DNA of 64,000 nucleotides from Diphasiastrum complanatum (lineage: Eukaryota; Streptophyta; Lycopodiopsida; Lycopodiales; Lycopodiaceae), in assembly GCA_029204225.1 (NCBI GenBank), contig CM055109.1, positions 28,635,361-28,699,360 on the forward strand. Direction: 5' to 3'. This document shows, in pieces, positions 1 through 11,662 of the stretch; within the stretch, counting starts at the first letter, position 1; each line of letters begins with the position of its first letter. Made by a program: the position numbers and the translations under genes. The notes under the pieces were generated by a model. That model saw only the letters and a list, made by a program, of their open reading frames with translations. It had not been told where the DNA came from and did not search any database.

Positions 1-475
1 ACTGGTTCTCAACGAGTTGGAAGCCAAAAAAGAGGAGCAGGGCCAGCGCTGCCAGTGCTTCTGAAAATCTGGTTTTTCAACAAGTTTTTGGGCCCCAACG
101 TCAGAGATTTGGAGCAAGAGGATTCCTACCAGATCAGCGAGTAGGAGACTTCTGAAATTTCAGAACTCAGAAGGGTTTTTGGACTTCAGATTTGCCTTTT
201 TGTGGACAAGTTGGATTGCAATCAGACCAGCGAGCTACTATCCTCAAAAAACCGGGAAATTTAGTACCGTTTTGAAGTCTCAAACTGGCATTTTTCGGAA
301 CAGCAGGTCTGAAATCTTGGGGAAAAGAGCTGAAAGGGTTCCTCTTCATTCTTTCTTTGGAAGTACAGTCCTCAGAAACAGCTAAGTCATCTTTCCTTTC
401 CCTTGTACAGTTGTAAATTAGTCTTTTAGACTTTTTTCCTTCAGAAGTTAAGGTAGCTCTCTTTCAGTTTCGAAG
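1..475 (+). other. Untranslated leader of the Ty3 element
   Basis: No coding region is recognised here. It lies between the off-window 5' LTR and the gag start at 476, the usual place of the packaging leader. Short open frames on both strands show no known motif. No primer-binding site matching tRNA-Met or tRNA-Asp was found, so that site is probably upstream of base 1. Confidence 0.6.
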
Positions 476-835
476 ATGACCACTCCTCAGGGACCTGATC
501 AACCCCAGGAGAGAGGCTTCGACGAACTTGAAACAGAAGCCTTGGCTTACAGAAAAGGGAAGGAACCTATGGAAGTAGAAGAACAGGAACAGTTCGCTGA
601 AGAACTCGACGAACTGGTTACCAAGGAGCAGTTCCTCCAATTGGTAACAGAGGTGGATGAACTGAAGCTGGCATTAGCCAATTTCAAGTCCAGTGTGGAC
701 GACTCGTTCGCTGAACTCAAAAACTTGATTTTGAGTTCCGCGAAAGGAAGCCTTCTCTCCACTTCTCAGTTATCCCCTTCTCCACTTCCATCAGTTTCGG
801 GTGAGACTTTACGGTCTCACCCCAGTGTTTTTTAA
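476..835 (+). CDS. Gag N-terminal part of the Ty3 element
   Basis: This 119-residue frame starts at the first ATG after the leader. It is acidic and likely helical: Glu/Asp-rich at residues 12-60, with a heptad-like stretch near residues 48-85. That fits the N-terminal region found ahead of the Retrotrans_gag domain in plant chromoviruses. It stops at TAA in a T-run (positions 828-835), while the matching gag domain goes on in another frame from about 801. The two frames overlap, so this is either a one-base indel in the T homopolymer or a programmed shift; an indel is more likely. Confidence 0.75.
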   Translation: MTTPQGPDQPQERGFDELETEALAYRKGKEPMEVEEQEQFAEELDELVTKEQFLQLVTEVDELKLALANFKSSVDDSFAELKNLILSSAKGSLLSTSQLSPSPLPSVSGETLRSHPSVF

Positions 836-3581
836 AGATTTAAAGCCTCCTACTTTTAATGGGGAAGAGAAGGATAGAAATGCAGATATTCTACAAACCT
901 TCCTCAGCAAATGGAAGAACATTCATGCTCTTAAACAGACCCCTGACCATTTGCAAGCAATTGAGGCCAGTCTTTCTTTAGGGCCTATGGCCTATAAGTG
1001 GTGGTTAAATCTCCAGGAGACTGGGCAGACTCCCCGGTCATGGAAAGCTTTTGAAGAAGCTTTCCTAAGAGAATTTCTACCAGAGAATGAACTTGATAGA
1101 GCCTGGGAAGCCTGGGAAAGAACAGTAATGGACAAGTCCCTCATCCAATATATCTCGCAGTATCGAGAGGCAATTTTAAAGATTAAAAATATGGATGACT
1201 ATCAAAAAATCAGGGGATTTGTCCGTGGCCTCAAAGATGAATATAAAGTAGAGGTCCAGAGAAACTCGCCTACTACCCTTGAGCAAGCTCTCAGATATGC
1301 TCAAATCTATGATGATTCAGTGGGTAGGAAGAGAGCGAGACAGCAACCACTTTCTGAGCAGCTTCCTCAGAAAGACTTTCAATTTAAAAAGAAATTTTTA
1401 AAAAGAAAGAAAGAAGATAAATTTAAAGGTGAAGCTCCTCAGAAACGCCCTTCACTCATACAGCCCTTAAAACCAGATGATTTTGAGAAAGCCAAACAAG
1501 AACGTTTGTGCTTTGTGTGTATGGGCAAGGGACACACAGTCAGACAGTGTCCCAAGGGGCCTTTCACTAAAAAAGATAAGAAAGATAAAAAACAAGTTCA
1601 TCTTGTTCAGACTGTATGTTTCCCCAGTGACTCGGCAGCTTCCGAGATCAAAGTGTATCATGAAGATCATGAATACTGTTGCCAGCTGACCTCTGCAATG
1701 CTAGCGAGACCCTTCAGCTTTGGGCCGCATGACCTAGTACGTATGCATGGGAAAGTTGGTAACCAGTCAGTAAGAGTCATGGTTGATGATGGGGCAACCC
1801 ATAATTTCATCAACCACACCCTGGTTAAAAAGCTTAAACTACCAGAAGTACCTAGTCAGCATAGGTACATAGTTTCATTAGCTAAGGGTGAAGATAAAAA
1901 AATATGGGAAACTATGGTAAGTAAGTTAAATCTTGGTATTCAGGGGTACCAAGATCAAATAAACTTTCAGATAATGCACCTGGATCGAACAGACATTGTT
2001 CTCGGGAGAGATTGGCTCTACAGTTTAGGACCTTCCCTCCACAGAAACTATCAGGAGAACACCCTCAGCTTTCAGTATAAAGGCCGAGAGATCCAGTTGC
2101 ATGGGGAGCATGATGTTCCCAACAGCCCTATGGTCTGCAGTTCAGAGCTCTGTCAACTAATCGGAGACGAAGACCATCAGGTATTCTTATGTGACTTTCA
2201 GTTTATTCCTGAAGTTTCTATTTCCAGTTCTATTCAGCAGAAAATCAGTAAATTAGAAACTTTATTGTCTAGATTTAAAAATGTTTTTCCTGAAGATTTG
2301 CCACATGGTTTACCACCTAGCAGAGAGGTAGATCATGTAATAAACCTAGTACCAGGTACAGCACCTGTTTCTAAACCTCCGTATCGGGTCAGCCGAACAG
2401 AGGATGAAGAAATAACTAGGCAGTTAACAGACTATCTTGGGAAAGGCCAAATTCAGACCAGTAGTTCACCATGGGCCTCACCAGTCCTATTGGTGAAAAA
2501 GAAGGAGGGGTCTATGCGTCTTTGCGTAGATTACAGAGCCCTCAATAAAGTCACAATTAAGAATAAATACCCTATGCCTCGGGCAGACGAGTTGTTTGAT
2601 CAACTCGACGGGGCTAAGTTTTTCAGCAAAATAGACCTCAGATCGGGATATCATCAAGTCCGTATAAAATCGGAAGATGTCTCTAAAACAGCTTTTAGGA
2701 CTCGTCACGGTCATTATGAGTTTAAGGTGATGCCATTTGGGCTCACAAATGCTCCAGCTACCTTTATGACCTTGATGAACAGTGTCCTCAGACCATACTT
2801 GGGTAAATTTATAGTCGTATTTTTAGATGACATCCTCGTTTACAGCAAAACCAGGAAGGAGCATTTAAAACACCTCAGAAAGGTGTTTCGACTGCTCAGA
2901 AAGCATAAGCTTTATGCTAAACAATCCAAGTGTGAATTCTTCGTTGAAGAAGTAGCATATTTGGGTCACATTATCTCTTCAGATGGGATTAAGATGGACC
3001 CAAATAAGGTTAAAGCCATACTCAGTTGGCTGAGACCTCAGAATATTTTGGAACTTCAAATCTTTCTTGGTCTAGCGGGATATTACAGACGATTTGTCAA
3101 GGAATATGCTCAGATAGCAGTCCCTATGACAAATCTCCTTAAGGGGAAGGGAAATGAGTTCATTTGGGAGTCCGCACAACAGGAGAGCTTTGATGCTCTC
3201 AAAACAGCCTTAGCTACAGCACCAGTTTTAAAAGTCGTCGACCCCAACCAGCCATTTGTGGTCGAAACAGATGCTAGCGACTTTGCAGTAGGTGCTGTGC
3301 TAACTCAGGGTGGACGACCAGTTGCCTTCGAGAGTAAAAAACTCGAGCCAGCACAGACTAGGTATAGTGCCTATGAAAAGGAACTCTTTTCTATAGTCCA
3401 TGCCCTTAAGACTTGGAGGCATTATTTGTATGGTGCCAACTTTGAGGTCCTGACAGACCATGAGAGTCTCAGATACCTTTGCAATCAACCTAAGCTTAGA
3501 GGTCGGAAAGCTCGTTGGACAGAGTTGATGCAAGAGTTTGACATGTCTATCAGATATAGGCGTGGAAAATTCAATAAGTAG
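801..3581 (+). CDS. Gag-protease-reverse transcriptase-RNase H of the Ty3 element
   Basis: This 926-residue frame carries the copy-and-paste enzymes. Seen in order: the Retrotrans_gag domain (about residues 30-170, with MAYKWWLNL and FLREFLP), a basic stretch, a CCHC zinc knuckle ([14 protein letters not shown], about 237-250), an aspartic protease ([11 protein letters not shown], about 328-338), reverse transcriptase ([27 protein letters not shown], and the catalytic FLDDILVYS near 675), then RNase H ([22 protein letters not shown]). It ends at a TAG just after the GKFNK motif that normally precedes VADALSR. The VADALSR-type codons follow in another frame, so a single-base loss near 3579 split pol in two. 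The first about 12 residues are read-through of the other frame, not the real start. Confidence 0.92.
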   Translation: MRLYGLTPVFFKDLKPPTFNGEEKDRNADILQTFLSKWKNIHALKQTPDHLQAIEASLSLGPMAYKWWLNLQETGQTPRSWKAFEEAFLREFLPENELDRAWEAWERTVMDKSLIQYISQYREAILKIKNMDDYQKIRGFVRGLKDEYKVEVQRNSPTTLEQALRYAQIYDDSVGRKRARQQPLSEQLPQKDFQFKKKFLKRKKEDKFKGEAPQKRPSLIQPLKPDDFEKAKQERLCFVCMGKGHTVRQCPKGPFTKKDKKDKKQVHLVQTVCFPSDSAASEIKVYHEDHEYCCQLTSAMLARPFSFGPHDLVRMHGKVGNQSVRVMVDDGATHNFINHTLVKKLKLPEVPSQHRYIVSLAKGEDKKIWETMVSKLNLGIQGYQDQINFQIMHLDRTDIVLGRDWLYSLGPSLHRNYQENTLSFQYKGREIQLHGEHDVPNSPMVCSSELCQLIGDEDHQVFLCDFQFIPEVSISSSIQQKISKLETLLSRFKNVFPEDLPHGLPPSREVDHVINLVPGTAPVSKPPYRVSRTEDEEITRQLTDYLGKGQIQTSSSPWASPVLLVKKKEGSMRLCVDYRALNKVTIKNKYPMPRADELFDQLDGAKFFSKIDLRSGYHQVRIKSEDVSKTAFRTRHGHYEFKVMPFGLTNAPATFMTLMNSVLRPYLGKFIVVFLDDILVYSKTRKEHLKHLRKVFRLLRKHKLYAKQSKCEFFVEEVAYLGHIISSDGIKMDPNKVKAILSWLRPQNILELQIFLGLAGYYRRFVKEYAQIAVPMTNLLKGKGNEFIWESAQQESFDALKTALATAPVLKVVDPNQPFVVETDASDFAVGAVLTQGGRPVAFESKKLEPAQTRYSAYEKELFSIVHALKTWRHYLYGANFEVLTDHESLRYLCNQPKLRGRKARWTELMQEFDMSIRYRRGKFNK

Positions 3582-3598
3582 CAGATGCCCTTAGCAGA

Positions 3599-5263
3599 AT
3601 GCCTATGATAAACGAGCTGAGTTTTACTCAGATTCGTAATGAGTTACTCGAGTCCTTGAGAGGGAAATGCCAGCATGATGCATTCTTCTCTATTATCTGG
3701 AACTCAGTCCAGAACAGACATTTACAGACACCAGAACCAGTTCTCGGGGCTGGTGCCAGTTCATCCAAGAATACGGCAGCTTCCGTTGAGGATGATGATG
3801 AGTCCGAGTATACGTCGTCAGATGACGTTGAGGATTCTGAGCCTGTATTACCCAAGCAAACCCCAGTGGTTGAGGGTCAGTTGACTCAAGGATTCAAATG
3901 GAAACAGTATTCCATTCAGGATGAGTACTTGCTCTATAGAGATAGAGTATGTGTCCCCAATTCAGAGGATTATAGGCAGCAGGTTCTATATGAATGTCAT
4001 GACAATCCTAGCGCGGGACACCCAGGCATACAGAAGACCTATGAGCTTCTTCGTAGGCAATTTTTCTGGTCCAGTATGAAAAAGGACGTCCACCAGTATG
4101 TAACCAGTTGCCAGAAATGTCAAGTAAATAAAGCAGAGCGTTTAAAGACAGGAGGGTTGTTGCATCCCTTAGAAATACCAGCTGGTAAATGGGAGAGTAT
4201 CTCCATGGATTTTATAGTAGGCCTGCCTAAAACCCAAAAGGGTAATGACGCTATATGGGTCACAGTTGACCGTCTGACCAAAATGGCTCATTTTATTCCG
4301 ACCAAAACAACCGTTAGAGCTCCAGAGTTAGCGAGGTTGTTTGTAGACGGGATATTTAAATTGTACGGTCTACCTTCCGGCATAGTCAGCGACCGGGACA
4401 GTAAGTTTACTGGAAATTTTTGGAAGGCAGTATTCCATCATCTCCATACTAAACTTAATATGAGTACCACCGACCATCCACAGACGGACGGTCAAACAGA
4501 AAGGGTAAATCAAGTGCTGGAGGATATGCTTCATGCATACGTCAGCAAGAGGCAGACTAATTGGGAAGAGTATCTCTTGATATTAGAGTTTGCTTACAAC
4601 AGTACCAAACATTCAGCTACGGGATACAGCCCATTTATGCTGATGTACGGTTTTCAGCCACGCTCACCCACAGCTGTAGGGTTTAAACAAGAAAAAGTTG
4701 AAGCAGCCAGAAACTTTTTAGAAGACCTAAACCAGATGATAGAACATGCTAAGCGTAGCATTAGACAATCCCAGGATCGAGCCAGGCATTATGCAGATCC
4801 ACACAGACGGGATGTGCAGTTCTCCACTGGTGAGAAAGTCTACTTGAGAGTCCCAGTTGACTCTAAAACCCTCAAATCAGGAGTGTGTGCTAAGTTATCT
4901 CCAAGGTATTGTGGTCCCTTTACCATCAGTAGGAGACTAGGCGAGGTCACCTATGAACTAGAACTCCCACACAGCAGTAAGGTTTTTCCAGTTTTTCATG
5001 TAAGTCAGTTACGAAAAGCCTTAACCAGATCAGATAATCTGGTAGGGGACAGTGTTCTAGTTCTCCCATTGGATCCTCAACAACCTCCACATGAACCAGA
5101 GGAAATTCTTGATATTAGAGAGACGCAGACTCGTCATACTCTATACCGAGAATATCTGGTTAAGTGGAATGATCAGCCTGTTGAGAATGCCACTTGGGAA
5201 AGAGGCAGCGTCCTTTGCAAGATTTTTTTAGACTTTGTCTTAGAGGACCAAGACGGTTCTTAA
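3599..5263 (+). CDS. Integrase and chromodomain of the Ty3 element
   Basis: This is the second half of pol, separated from RNase H by the frame break at 3579. It has the integrase HHCC zinc domain (HDNPSAGHPG and CQKCQVNK, about residues 138-182), the catalytic core with first Asp in SMDFIVGLP, second Asp in VSDRDSKFTGNFW and the Glu in DGQTERVNQVLEDML, then a GPF-type C-terminal region (CGPFTISRRLGEVTYEL). The last 55 residues form a chromodomain (EYLVKWNDQPVENATWERG), which in this family steers integration to marked chromatin. The ATG at 3599 is only the first one after the break; translation originally ran in from RNase H. The stop at 5261 directly abuts the polypurine tract. Confidence 0.92.
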   Translation: MPMINELSFTQIRNELLESLRGKCQHDAFFSIIWNSVQNRHLQTPEPVLGAGASSSKNTAASVEDDDESEYTSSDDVEDSEPVLPKQTPVVEGQLTQGFKWKQYSIQDEYLLYRDRVCVPNSEDYRQQVLYECHDNPSAGHPGIQKTYELLRRQFFWSSMKKDVHQYVTSCQKCQVNKAERLKTGGLLHPLEIPAGKWESISMDFIVGLPKTQKGNDAIWVTVDRLTKMAHFIPTKTTVRAPELARLFVDGIFKLYGLPSGIVSDRDSKFTGNFWKAVFHHLHTKLNMSTTDHPQTDGQTERVNQVLEDMLHAYVSKRQTNWEEYLLILEFAYNSTKHSATGYSPFMLMYGFQPRSPTAVGFKQEKVEAARNFLEDLNQMIEHAKRSIRQSQDRARHYADPHRRDVQFSTGEKVYLRVPVDSKTLKSGVCAKLSPRYCGPFTISRRLGEVTYELELPHSSKVFPVFHVSQLRKALTRSDNLVGDSVLVLPLDPQQPPHEPEEILDIRETQTRHTLYREYLVKWNDQPVENATWERGSVLCKIFLDFVLEDQDGS

Positions 5264-5274
5264 GGGGGAGGGAG
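5264..5274 (+). promoter_or_regulatory. Polypurine tract of the Ty3 element
   Basis: A purine-only run (AGGGGGAGGGAG) lies between the pol stop codon and the TGTTAC start of the 3' LTR. This is the position and composition of the plus-strand primer of LTR retrotransposons. Confidence 0.85.
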
Positions 5275-5575
5275 TGTTACGAGCTCGTAACCAGTGCCGA
5301 ACCCTAGAGAACACAGATAGGTCAGATACCACAGTCAGGGTCGTGTCCAGCGTACATGACCAACAGGGCAAGACAGTGTGAGTAGTGTGCCCCAGCACGG
5401 TCCATAGCCATGGCGGGCCTAACACAGCCTAGGGACCCTGTCAGCAGGATAGGGCCCCCAGTTGGGTCCCGACGTGCAGTCGGCCACGTCAGTGCCACGT
5501 GGCCGACACTTGGCAGTTGCATGCTACCAGTCCTCACACTGGGCTAGGAGGGGCTTACTCTATATCAGGGAGTAG
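5275..5575 (+). repeat. 3' LTR (U3 portion) of the Ty3 element, truncated
   Basis: The LTR starts with TG directly after the polypurine tract. Bases 5276-5291 form a perfect 16-bp palindrome, GTTACGAGCTCGTAAC. A TATA-like CTCTATATCA lies near 5559. Homology to the Copia remnant begins around 5580 on the opposite strand, so most of R and U5 is missing. A second, 71-bp copy of this LTR start occurs at 42854-42924. Confidence 0.8.
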
Positions 5576-6700
5576 GCAAGGTTGGGTGGATCAGTTAGTG
5601 TTTGCCCTACTGTGGTGTTAGGATCTATTACAGTCGAGTTGGTTGCATTCGAGATGCTAACCCTTGTTATTGCTCCATGATGACTTGCCTGGTAGAGTGC
5701 CATTGAGTTCATGTGGCAGAGTCTTCTGTGCCACAGAGTGTCTGGCAAGTTGTCATAGGTCTGATGCATTTGATCTTCAGGTAGACGCACCTTTAGATGG
5801 TTGCCCTTCCTTCTGCCTTGAGCAATGAGAGTGTTGGTGCTAGCATCAATCACATTGCATGCTTTATTAGAAAACGTCACACGCATCTCTACATTTGCTA
5901 TTCTTGCTACCTAGAGCAAGTCTTGCTGCAGAGTTGGCACAAACAAAACATCTTCGAGTCATCTGTCTTTGTCGTTGGTGTTGAGCCAGAGTGAACCAAT
6001 ACCGTTCAATTGATGTCTGGATCCATCTCCAAGAACTATAAATCTTGAGGGATATGCACTTCTGAAATCAGACGTGATTCATCTTGATGTCATGAAGTAC
6101 GAGGTGGCTCCTGAATCCAGGATCACCTTGTGTGTATCGGACGTTGATGCTGCACACACATCTTCACAGATGTAGGCGGTCGAACAATTTTTGTTCATTC
6201 TTTCTTCACCCATATTCAAGCTCTCGGGCTCCTCGACATAGGAAGAACTATTATTGTTCTCTTGTCTATTTTGTGCTGATTTGCTTCTTGGGTTCTGGTG
6301 ACAATCCATGGTTGCATGACCCTTCTTATGGCATTGGATACACTCAATCTTGGGATTGAGCCAGCAGGTATCTACCGTATGCCCATCTCTTCTGCATCTT
6401 GTGTAGGTCTTCTTGTCTGCATCTTGTCGTTTCGACCTCCCTTTGGTCTTCCAGTCGCTTTTGCTGGTCCCCTCTACTTATTGGTCATGATCCTGCCTCT
6501 GATTTGACTCTCTCTTAGGCTTGAACTATTTCTTTGATTTTTCTCTATTGCCGTAGAGTTCCTGGTCAGAGCCATCTTTGTAATCAAGATGCTCTCTGGC
6601 CTCGACTTCCTCTCGAATCTCGACAATCGCCTTTTCAAGGTTCACGGGAGGATCTTTCATGAGTAGGGTTCATGTTGTCTGGAAAGATCTGGGTAAGGCT
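5576..6700 (-). pseudogene. Ty1/copia remnant: gag C-terminus, protease, pre-integrase
   Basis: Read on the minus strand, this is a broken Copia polyprotein. From right to left come a charged gag region (EEVEAREH near 6590), two zinc knuckles (CRRDGHTVDTC near 6390 and CIQCHKKGHATMDC near 6320), the protease signature (VILDSGATSYFM near 6110) and the GAG-pre-integrase region (LWHRRLCHMNSMALYQA near 5715). Reverse transcriptase and the integrase core are absent. Stops and frame changes separate the pieces. The order and motifs closely follow the remnant at 15318-17302, so both come from one Copia lineage. The left edge meets the Ty3 LTR. Confidence 0.8.
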
Positions 6701-7957
<1,257 letters not shown>

Positions 7958-8852
7958 TGTTAGCAACAAAGTAAAATCAAAGTAAAATAAAACACCGTGG
8001 CATGTGTATTGTAAGTCCACTGTGAGTATTTGTTAATAAACTCCTACCATGGCATGTGTGTTATAAGTCCATGAGTAGAAACTTAATTAAATTCTAAAAA
8101 GTTAGAAAACTTAACTTAGAGAACTTAAACTTAGAAACTTAAGCTTAGAAAATAAAAAATTCTAAGTTATCTTGAGTTCTAAGTTTAGAGTCTTAGGCCT
8201 TCTAAGTTAGAAGTGGAGAAGTTTAGAATTCTTAGAATTGCAAGTTTTAGAAATTAATCCCATAAGTTAGTAGAAGCTTATGGAAGGCCCTTCTTTCTAT
8301 AAAAAGAGAGGCATTTCCCTTGTAGAATAACACTTTGAGATTATGCTAAATTGCTCTCTCTTTGAAATTATCATTCTATTTCTTTGTGTTCCCATTGGAA
8401 GGTGCATAGCTTGAGGGAAGGCGCTTGGGCCTCCTCTTGCCTCCTTTCATTGGTTTTACTTTTGGCATGCTTTTATTTGCTTATTGTTTAGTATTAGCCG
8501 CAAGTCATGTTTTCTAATTCCTTTTGGGTGTTAAGTAGGATTTAGTCCTCTTGCTAGTTGGGAAGCCTTAGCAAGATTTTATTCATTGATCCTTGCTAGT
8601 TGGGTAAGCCTTAGCAAGTTTATTTTGTTTTTTGGACATTGGCTAGTTGGGTACCGCCTTAACCACACCTTAGTTAGTTTTATTTCCGTTTCGAGCACGA
8701 GTTAGGAAAGCCTTGGTGCTTCCTCCTTGTTTATGTTTTATTCACAATTGAAAGCTTGTAGAACTTAGGTGGACAACCGGTCTACCACTATACTACGCAC
8801 GAACCTCTACTTTAGACCTAGCCACCGTAATGGAGTAGAAATACTTCCAACA
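7958..8852 (+). repeat. Left LTR (895 bp), plus orientation
   Basis: The LTR runs from TGTTAGC to TTCCAACA, one base before the primer-binding site. A TATA box, CTATAAAAAG, lies near 8298. The other two copies of this LTR have TATAAGAA in its place, so only this copy keeps a canonical TATA. The sequence contains many CTTAGAA-type direct repeats between 8090 and 8240. Confidence 0.9.
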
Positions 8853-8853
8853 T

Positions 8854-8868
8854 TGGCGCCGTTACCAC
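8854..8868 (+). promoter_or_regulatory. Primer-binding site, tRNA-Asp type
   Basis: TGGCGCCGTTACCAC lies one base after the LTR end. It matches the 3' end of plant tRNA-Asp (TGGCGCCGTTGCCGG type) except for one G-to-A change. This primer is typical of Athila/Tat-group Ty3 elements. Confidence 0.85.
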
Positions 8869-9068
8869 TTTATAAGTTTTTTTCTACATAGCTTACTTGT
8901 TTTTTTTTTTACTAACATGCTTGTGTGTATGCTTACCTGCTATTTTCCTTCACACTACAACACAAAGACTTCACTCCACTTTATAAGTTTTTTTCTACAT
9001 AGCTTACTTGTTTTCTTTTTTTACTAACATGCTTGTGTGTATGCTTACCTACTATTTTCCTTCACACA
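8866..9068 (+). repeat. Direct duplication of about 92 bp
   Basis: The block from CCACTTTATAAG to TTCCTTCACAC occurs at about 8866-8957 and again at about 8977-9068. Differences are few, mainly in a T-run and one Gly/Ala-type base change. It lies just downstream of the primer site, in the leader of the element. Confidence 0.85.
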
Positions 9069-9379
9069 GACGAGCTGCTGAGCAACCTATCAAGCCGGGG
9101 GAAAGCAACAAAAGTGTCAACTTGGGCATTTCGTTTGAAAGAAGTGACCCAAGTGACATTTTTTTTTCAACCAAACATGTATATCAAAATTCGCCGGTCT
9201 GTTTGCAGCCATAACATACAGTGATCTTCCATTCTATTACCTCCATAAATTCTGACTCTGTTCATATTTTTCGAAAACCCATTATTTTACTGTCAAAATC
9301 CTTTATCTCAGAGATTTAACTTGTTTTTTTAATCAGAAAATCACTTTTTCCACTATTATTCTTATTTGTCAACAAAATT

Positions 9380-10165
9380 TTTGTATGAGAATTCGCAGAC
9401 CATACCACGAAATTGCCCACAATCTAAACAATTTCTATACATCCTCTGCGAATTTTGTCCTTTACAAAAAATTCAAAAAATTAAAAAAAAACAATATTTT
9501 GTCTGTGAAAACTCCTTATCAGAATTTGCTGACCATACCATGAAATTGTCCACAATGTGCACAATTTTAGGTGAATTCTATATATAAAAAAAAAGTCTCT
9601 CAATATCAGAATTCGCCGACCATGCCACAAAATCGCCCACAATCGAAATGATTTCTGTACATCCTCTGTGAATTCTGTCCTTTACAAAAAAATTTAAAAA
9701 TCAATATTTTGTCTGTGAAAACTCCTTATCAGAATTCACCGACCATACCACGAAATCGTCCAAAATGTGCACAATTTCTGGCGAATTCTTTAAAAAAAAA
9801 AAAAAAATCTCAGTATCAGAATTCGCTGACCATACCACGAAATCGTCTACAATCTAAATGATTTCTATACATCCTTTGCAAATTCTGTCCTTTACAAAAC
9901 ATCCAAAAAAATTTAAAACTTCATATTTAGTCTTTGAAAACTCCTTATCAGAATTCGCTGACCATACCACAAAATCGTCCATAATGTGCACGATTTCTAA
10001 CGAATTCTAAAAAAAAAAAAAAAAAATCTCAATATCAGAATTCGTCGACCATACCACAAAATCGCCCACAGTCTGTACGATTTCTATACATCCTCTACAA
10101 ATTCTGTCCTTTACAAAAAAAATCCATATTTTGTTAGTGAAAATTCCTTGTCAGAATTTGTGAGT
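9380..10165 (+). repeat. Higher-order tandem repeat in the retroelement leader
   Basis: Eight half-units begin with a form of CAGAATTCGCYGACCATACCAC, at about 9388, 9520, 9607, 9731, 9818, 9949, 10037 and 10153. Spacings alternate long (116-132) and short (87-88), so the true period is about 211-219 bp, made of two diverged halves. One half carries the phrases CATCCTCTGCGAATT and CCTTTACAAAA; the other carries TCCACAATGTGCACAATTT and an A-run. Confidence 0.85.
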
Positions 10166-10419
10166 ATTGTATTCTGATTCAACAACTTGTTTGCAAGTTC
10201 TACACTTGTCTGTGAATTCTGTTACTCCAAAAAAGTATAGATTCTTGTCCAAATTCACTATCTTGCAAGTAAACCACCTTTTTGACCTTTTGTGAACAAG
10301 TACAGTACTATACTGATCATTTGTACTGTTATTCTGTTTATCATTCTGCATTATGTCATGAGATTGTGTTGAATCTTCTAATCCTGCACCTCCACGCCTA
10401 GAATGTAGAATCTCACGCA

Positions 10420-11662
10420 TTGCTGCACCAAAGTACGACGGAGAATCTGACCCAGTTAAATTTCTTCAAAACTTTGATAATACATGTCACTTCTATGGAG
10501 ACACCTCTGAAACTAAAAAGCTCAAACTATTTCCTATGGTGCTCTATGGAATAGCCAAAGAGTGGTATCTCAACCTAGAAGTTCCTGATCTTATTTCTTG
10601 GAATACCCTCAAAGACGCTCTTATCAAGCGTTTCAAACCTTCTAAACTGACTCAAAGTCCATTCATCCAAATCACACATATCAAGATGCATCGCAAAGAG
10701 TTGTAAGAAGCTACATTGAACATTTTAAACGTCTCAAAATAGAATGTGTTGATGAGCATATCACCGAACGAATGGCCATCAAATTGTTCCTGGTTGGACT
10801 CCCTAAAAGTATCCGCCGAGAACTGAAACCAGTTGACCTTTATGATCAACTTAAGGATGTCATGACTGATGCCTTTCGCGAAGAAGACGAGGGGTCCAAT
10901 GAAGACTTTGATTACCGTGACAAGGAATCCAAACTCCCCAAACGTCTTCACAACCAGAAGATTGAGAATACAGCCCAATCTTCAGAACTTTTACATCAAA
11001 TGAAAACTTGGTAGAAAGCTCAACAAACTCACATGGACAAACTAACTGCTGATTTCCAAAACGCTATGAAGAATATTATTGATAAATCTTTTCCAACAGG
11101 AGAAAATGTCTGGTGTCCTATCTGTTCATAGAATCACACTGCTATTGAGTGCTCCCAACTGAAAACCCATTTTCCAATAGCACCCAGACTTATGTCTCAT
11201 CATTACCGCCCCTTCACTCCACAACAATCCATGCCACTACCAGGAGTTTATCAACCACGACCAACTGCACCCAATCAGTTCCAACCACGCCAACGGTTTG
11301 TCGTTAATCAACCCGTTTCACAACCAGTTGTGCATTTTTTTTATTCAAATTCCATAAATCTAGCAACTTATTTTGTGGACGACACTACTCCACCAAGATA
11401 CCCCTCTGAACTGGTGGTATATTATTTGTATGATCCTAATGCCCCGATCTATGATCCAAACCAAGTTGTGTTTACCACCCAACAATTTCTCGTAATACAC
11501 GGATGTTTTATTTGTGCAGGTAAACATCCTAGTATTCGCTGCCTAGACAAACTTTGTCTTCCACCAGCTTGCGAAAATTGTGGCATTGAACACCATGTTA
11601 AGAATTGCCCTTCACGCTTGCGCTGGCACAGTTGTGCTACTTCTAGGAAATTTATTGATTGA
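10420..11662 (+). pseudogene. Ty3 gag pseudogene inside the inverted-LTR element
   Basis: Gag forms the virus-like particle. The reading shows an Athila/Tat-type Retrotrans_gag domain: APKYDGESDPVKFLQNF (near 10430), IAKEWYLNLE, LIKRFKPSKLTQSPFIQI, a break near 10705, then MAIKLFLVGLPKSIRREL (10772) and an acidic EEDEGSNEDFDY stretch. Downstream are WCPICS followed by a stop, and Cys-rich residues with one zinc knuckle, CENCGIEHHVKNC (near 11565). At least three stops or frame changes break it. It is the same type as the gag at 35481. No protease, RT or integrase follows, so the element depends on others for movement. Confidence 0.85.

Larger units (their letters stand above)
1..5575 (+). mobile_element. 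Ty3/gypsy chromovirus, nearly complete internal region plus partial 3' LTR
   Basis: This is an LTR retrotransposon of the chromodomain-bearing Ty3/gypsy group. The order seen is untranslated leader, gag, protease, reverse transcriptase, RNase H, integrase, chromodomain, polypurine tract, LTR start. The 5' LTR and primer-binding site lie left of the window. The coding part is damaged at only two places (a frame change near 835 and a stop at 3579), so it is a young copy. Its 3' LTR is cut near 5575, where an older Copia remnant begins on the other strand. The left side has not been seen, so full element length is unknown. Confidence 0.93.

Noticed and set aside
1790-1815. Loss of protease activity in the chromovirus because DSG reads DDG
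   Set aside because: I believe Asp-Asp-Gly variants occur in plant Ty3 proteases, so this alone is not evidence of inactivation.
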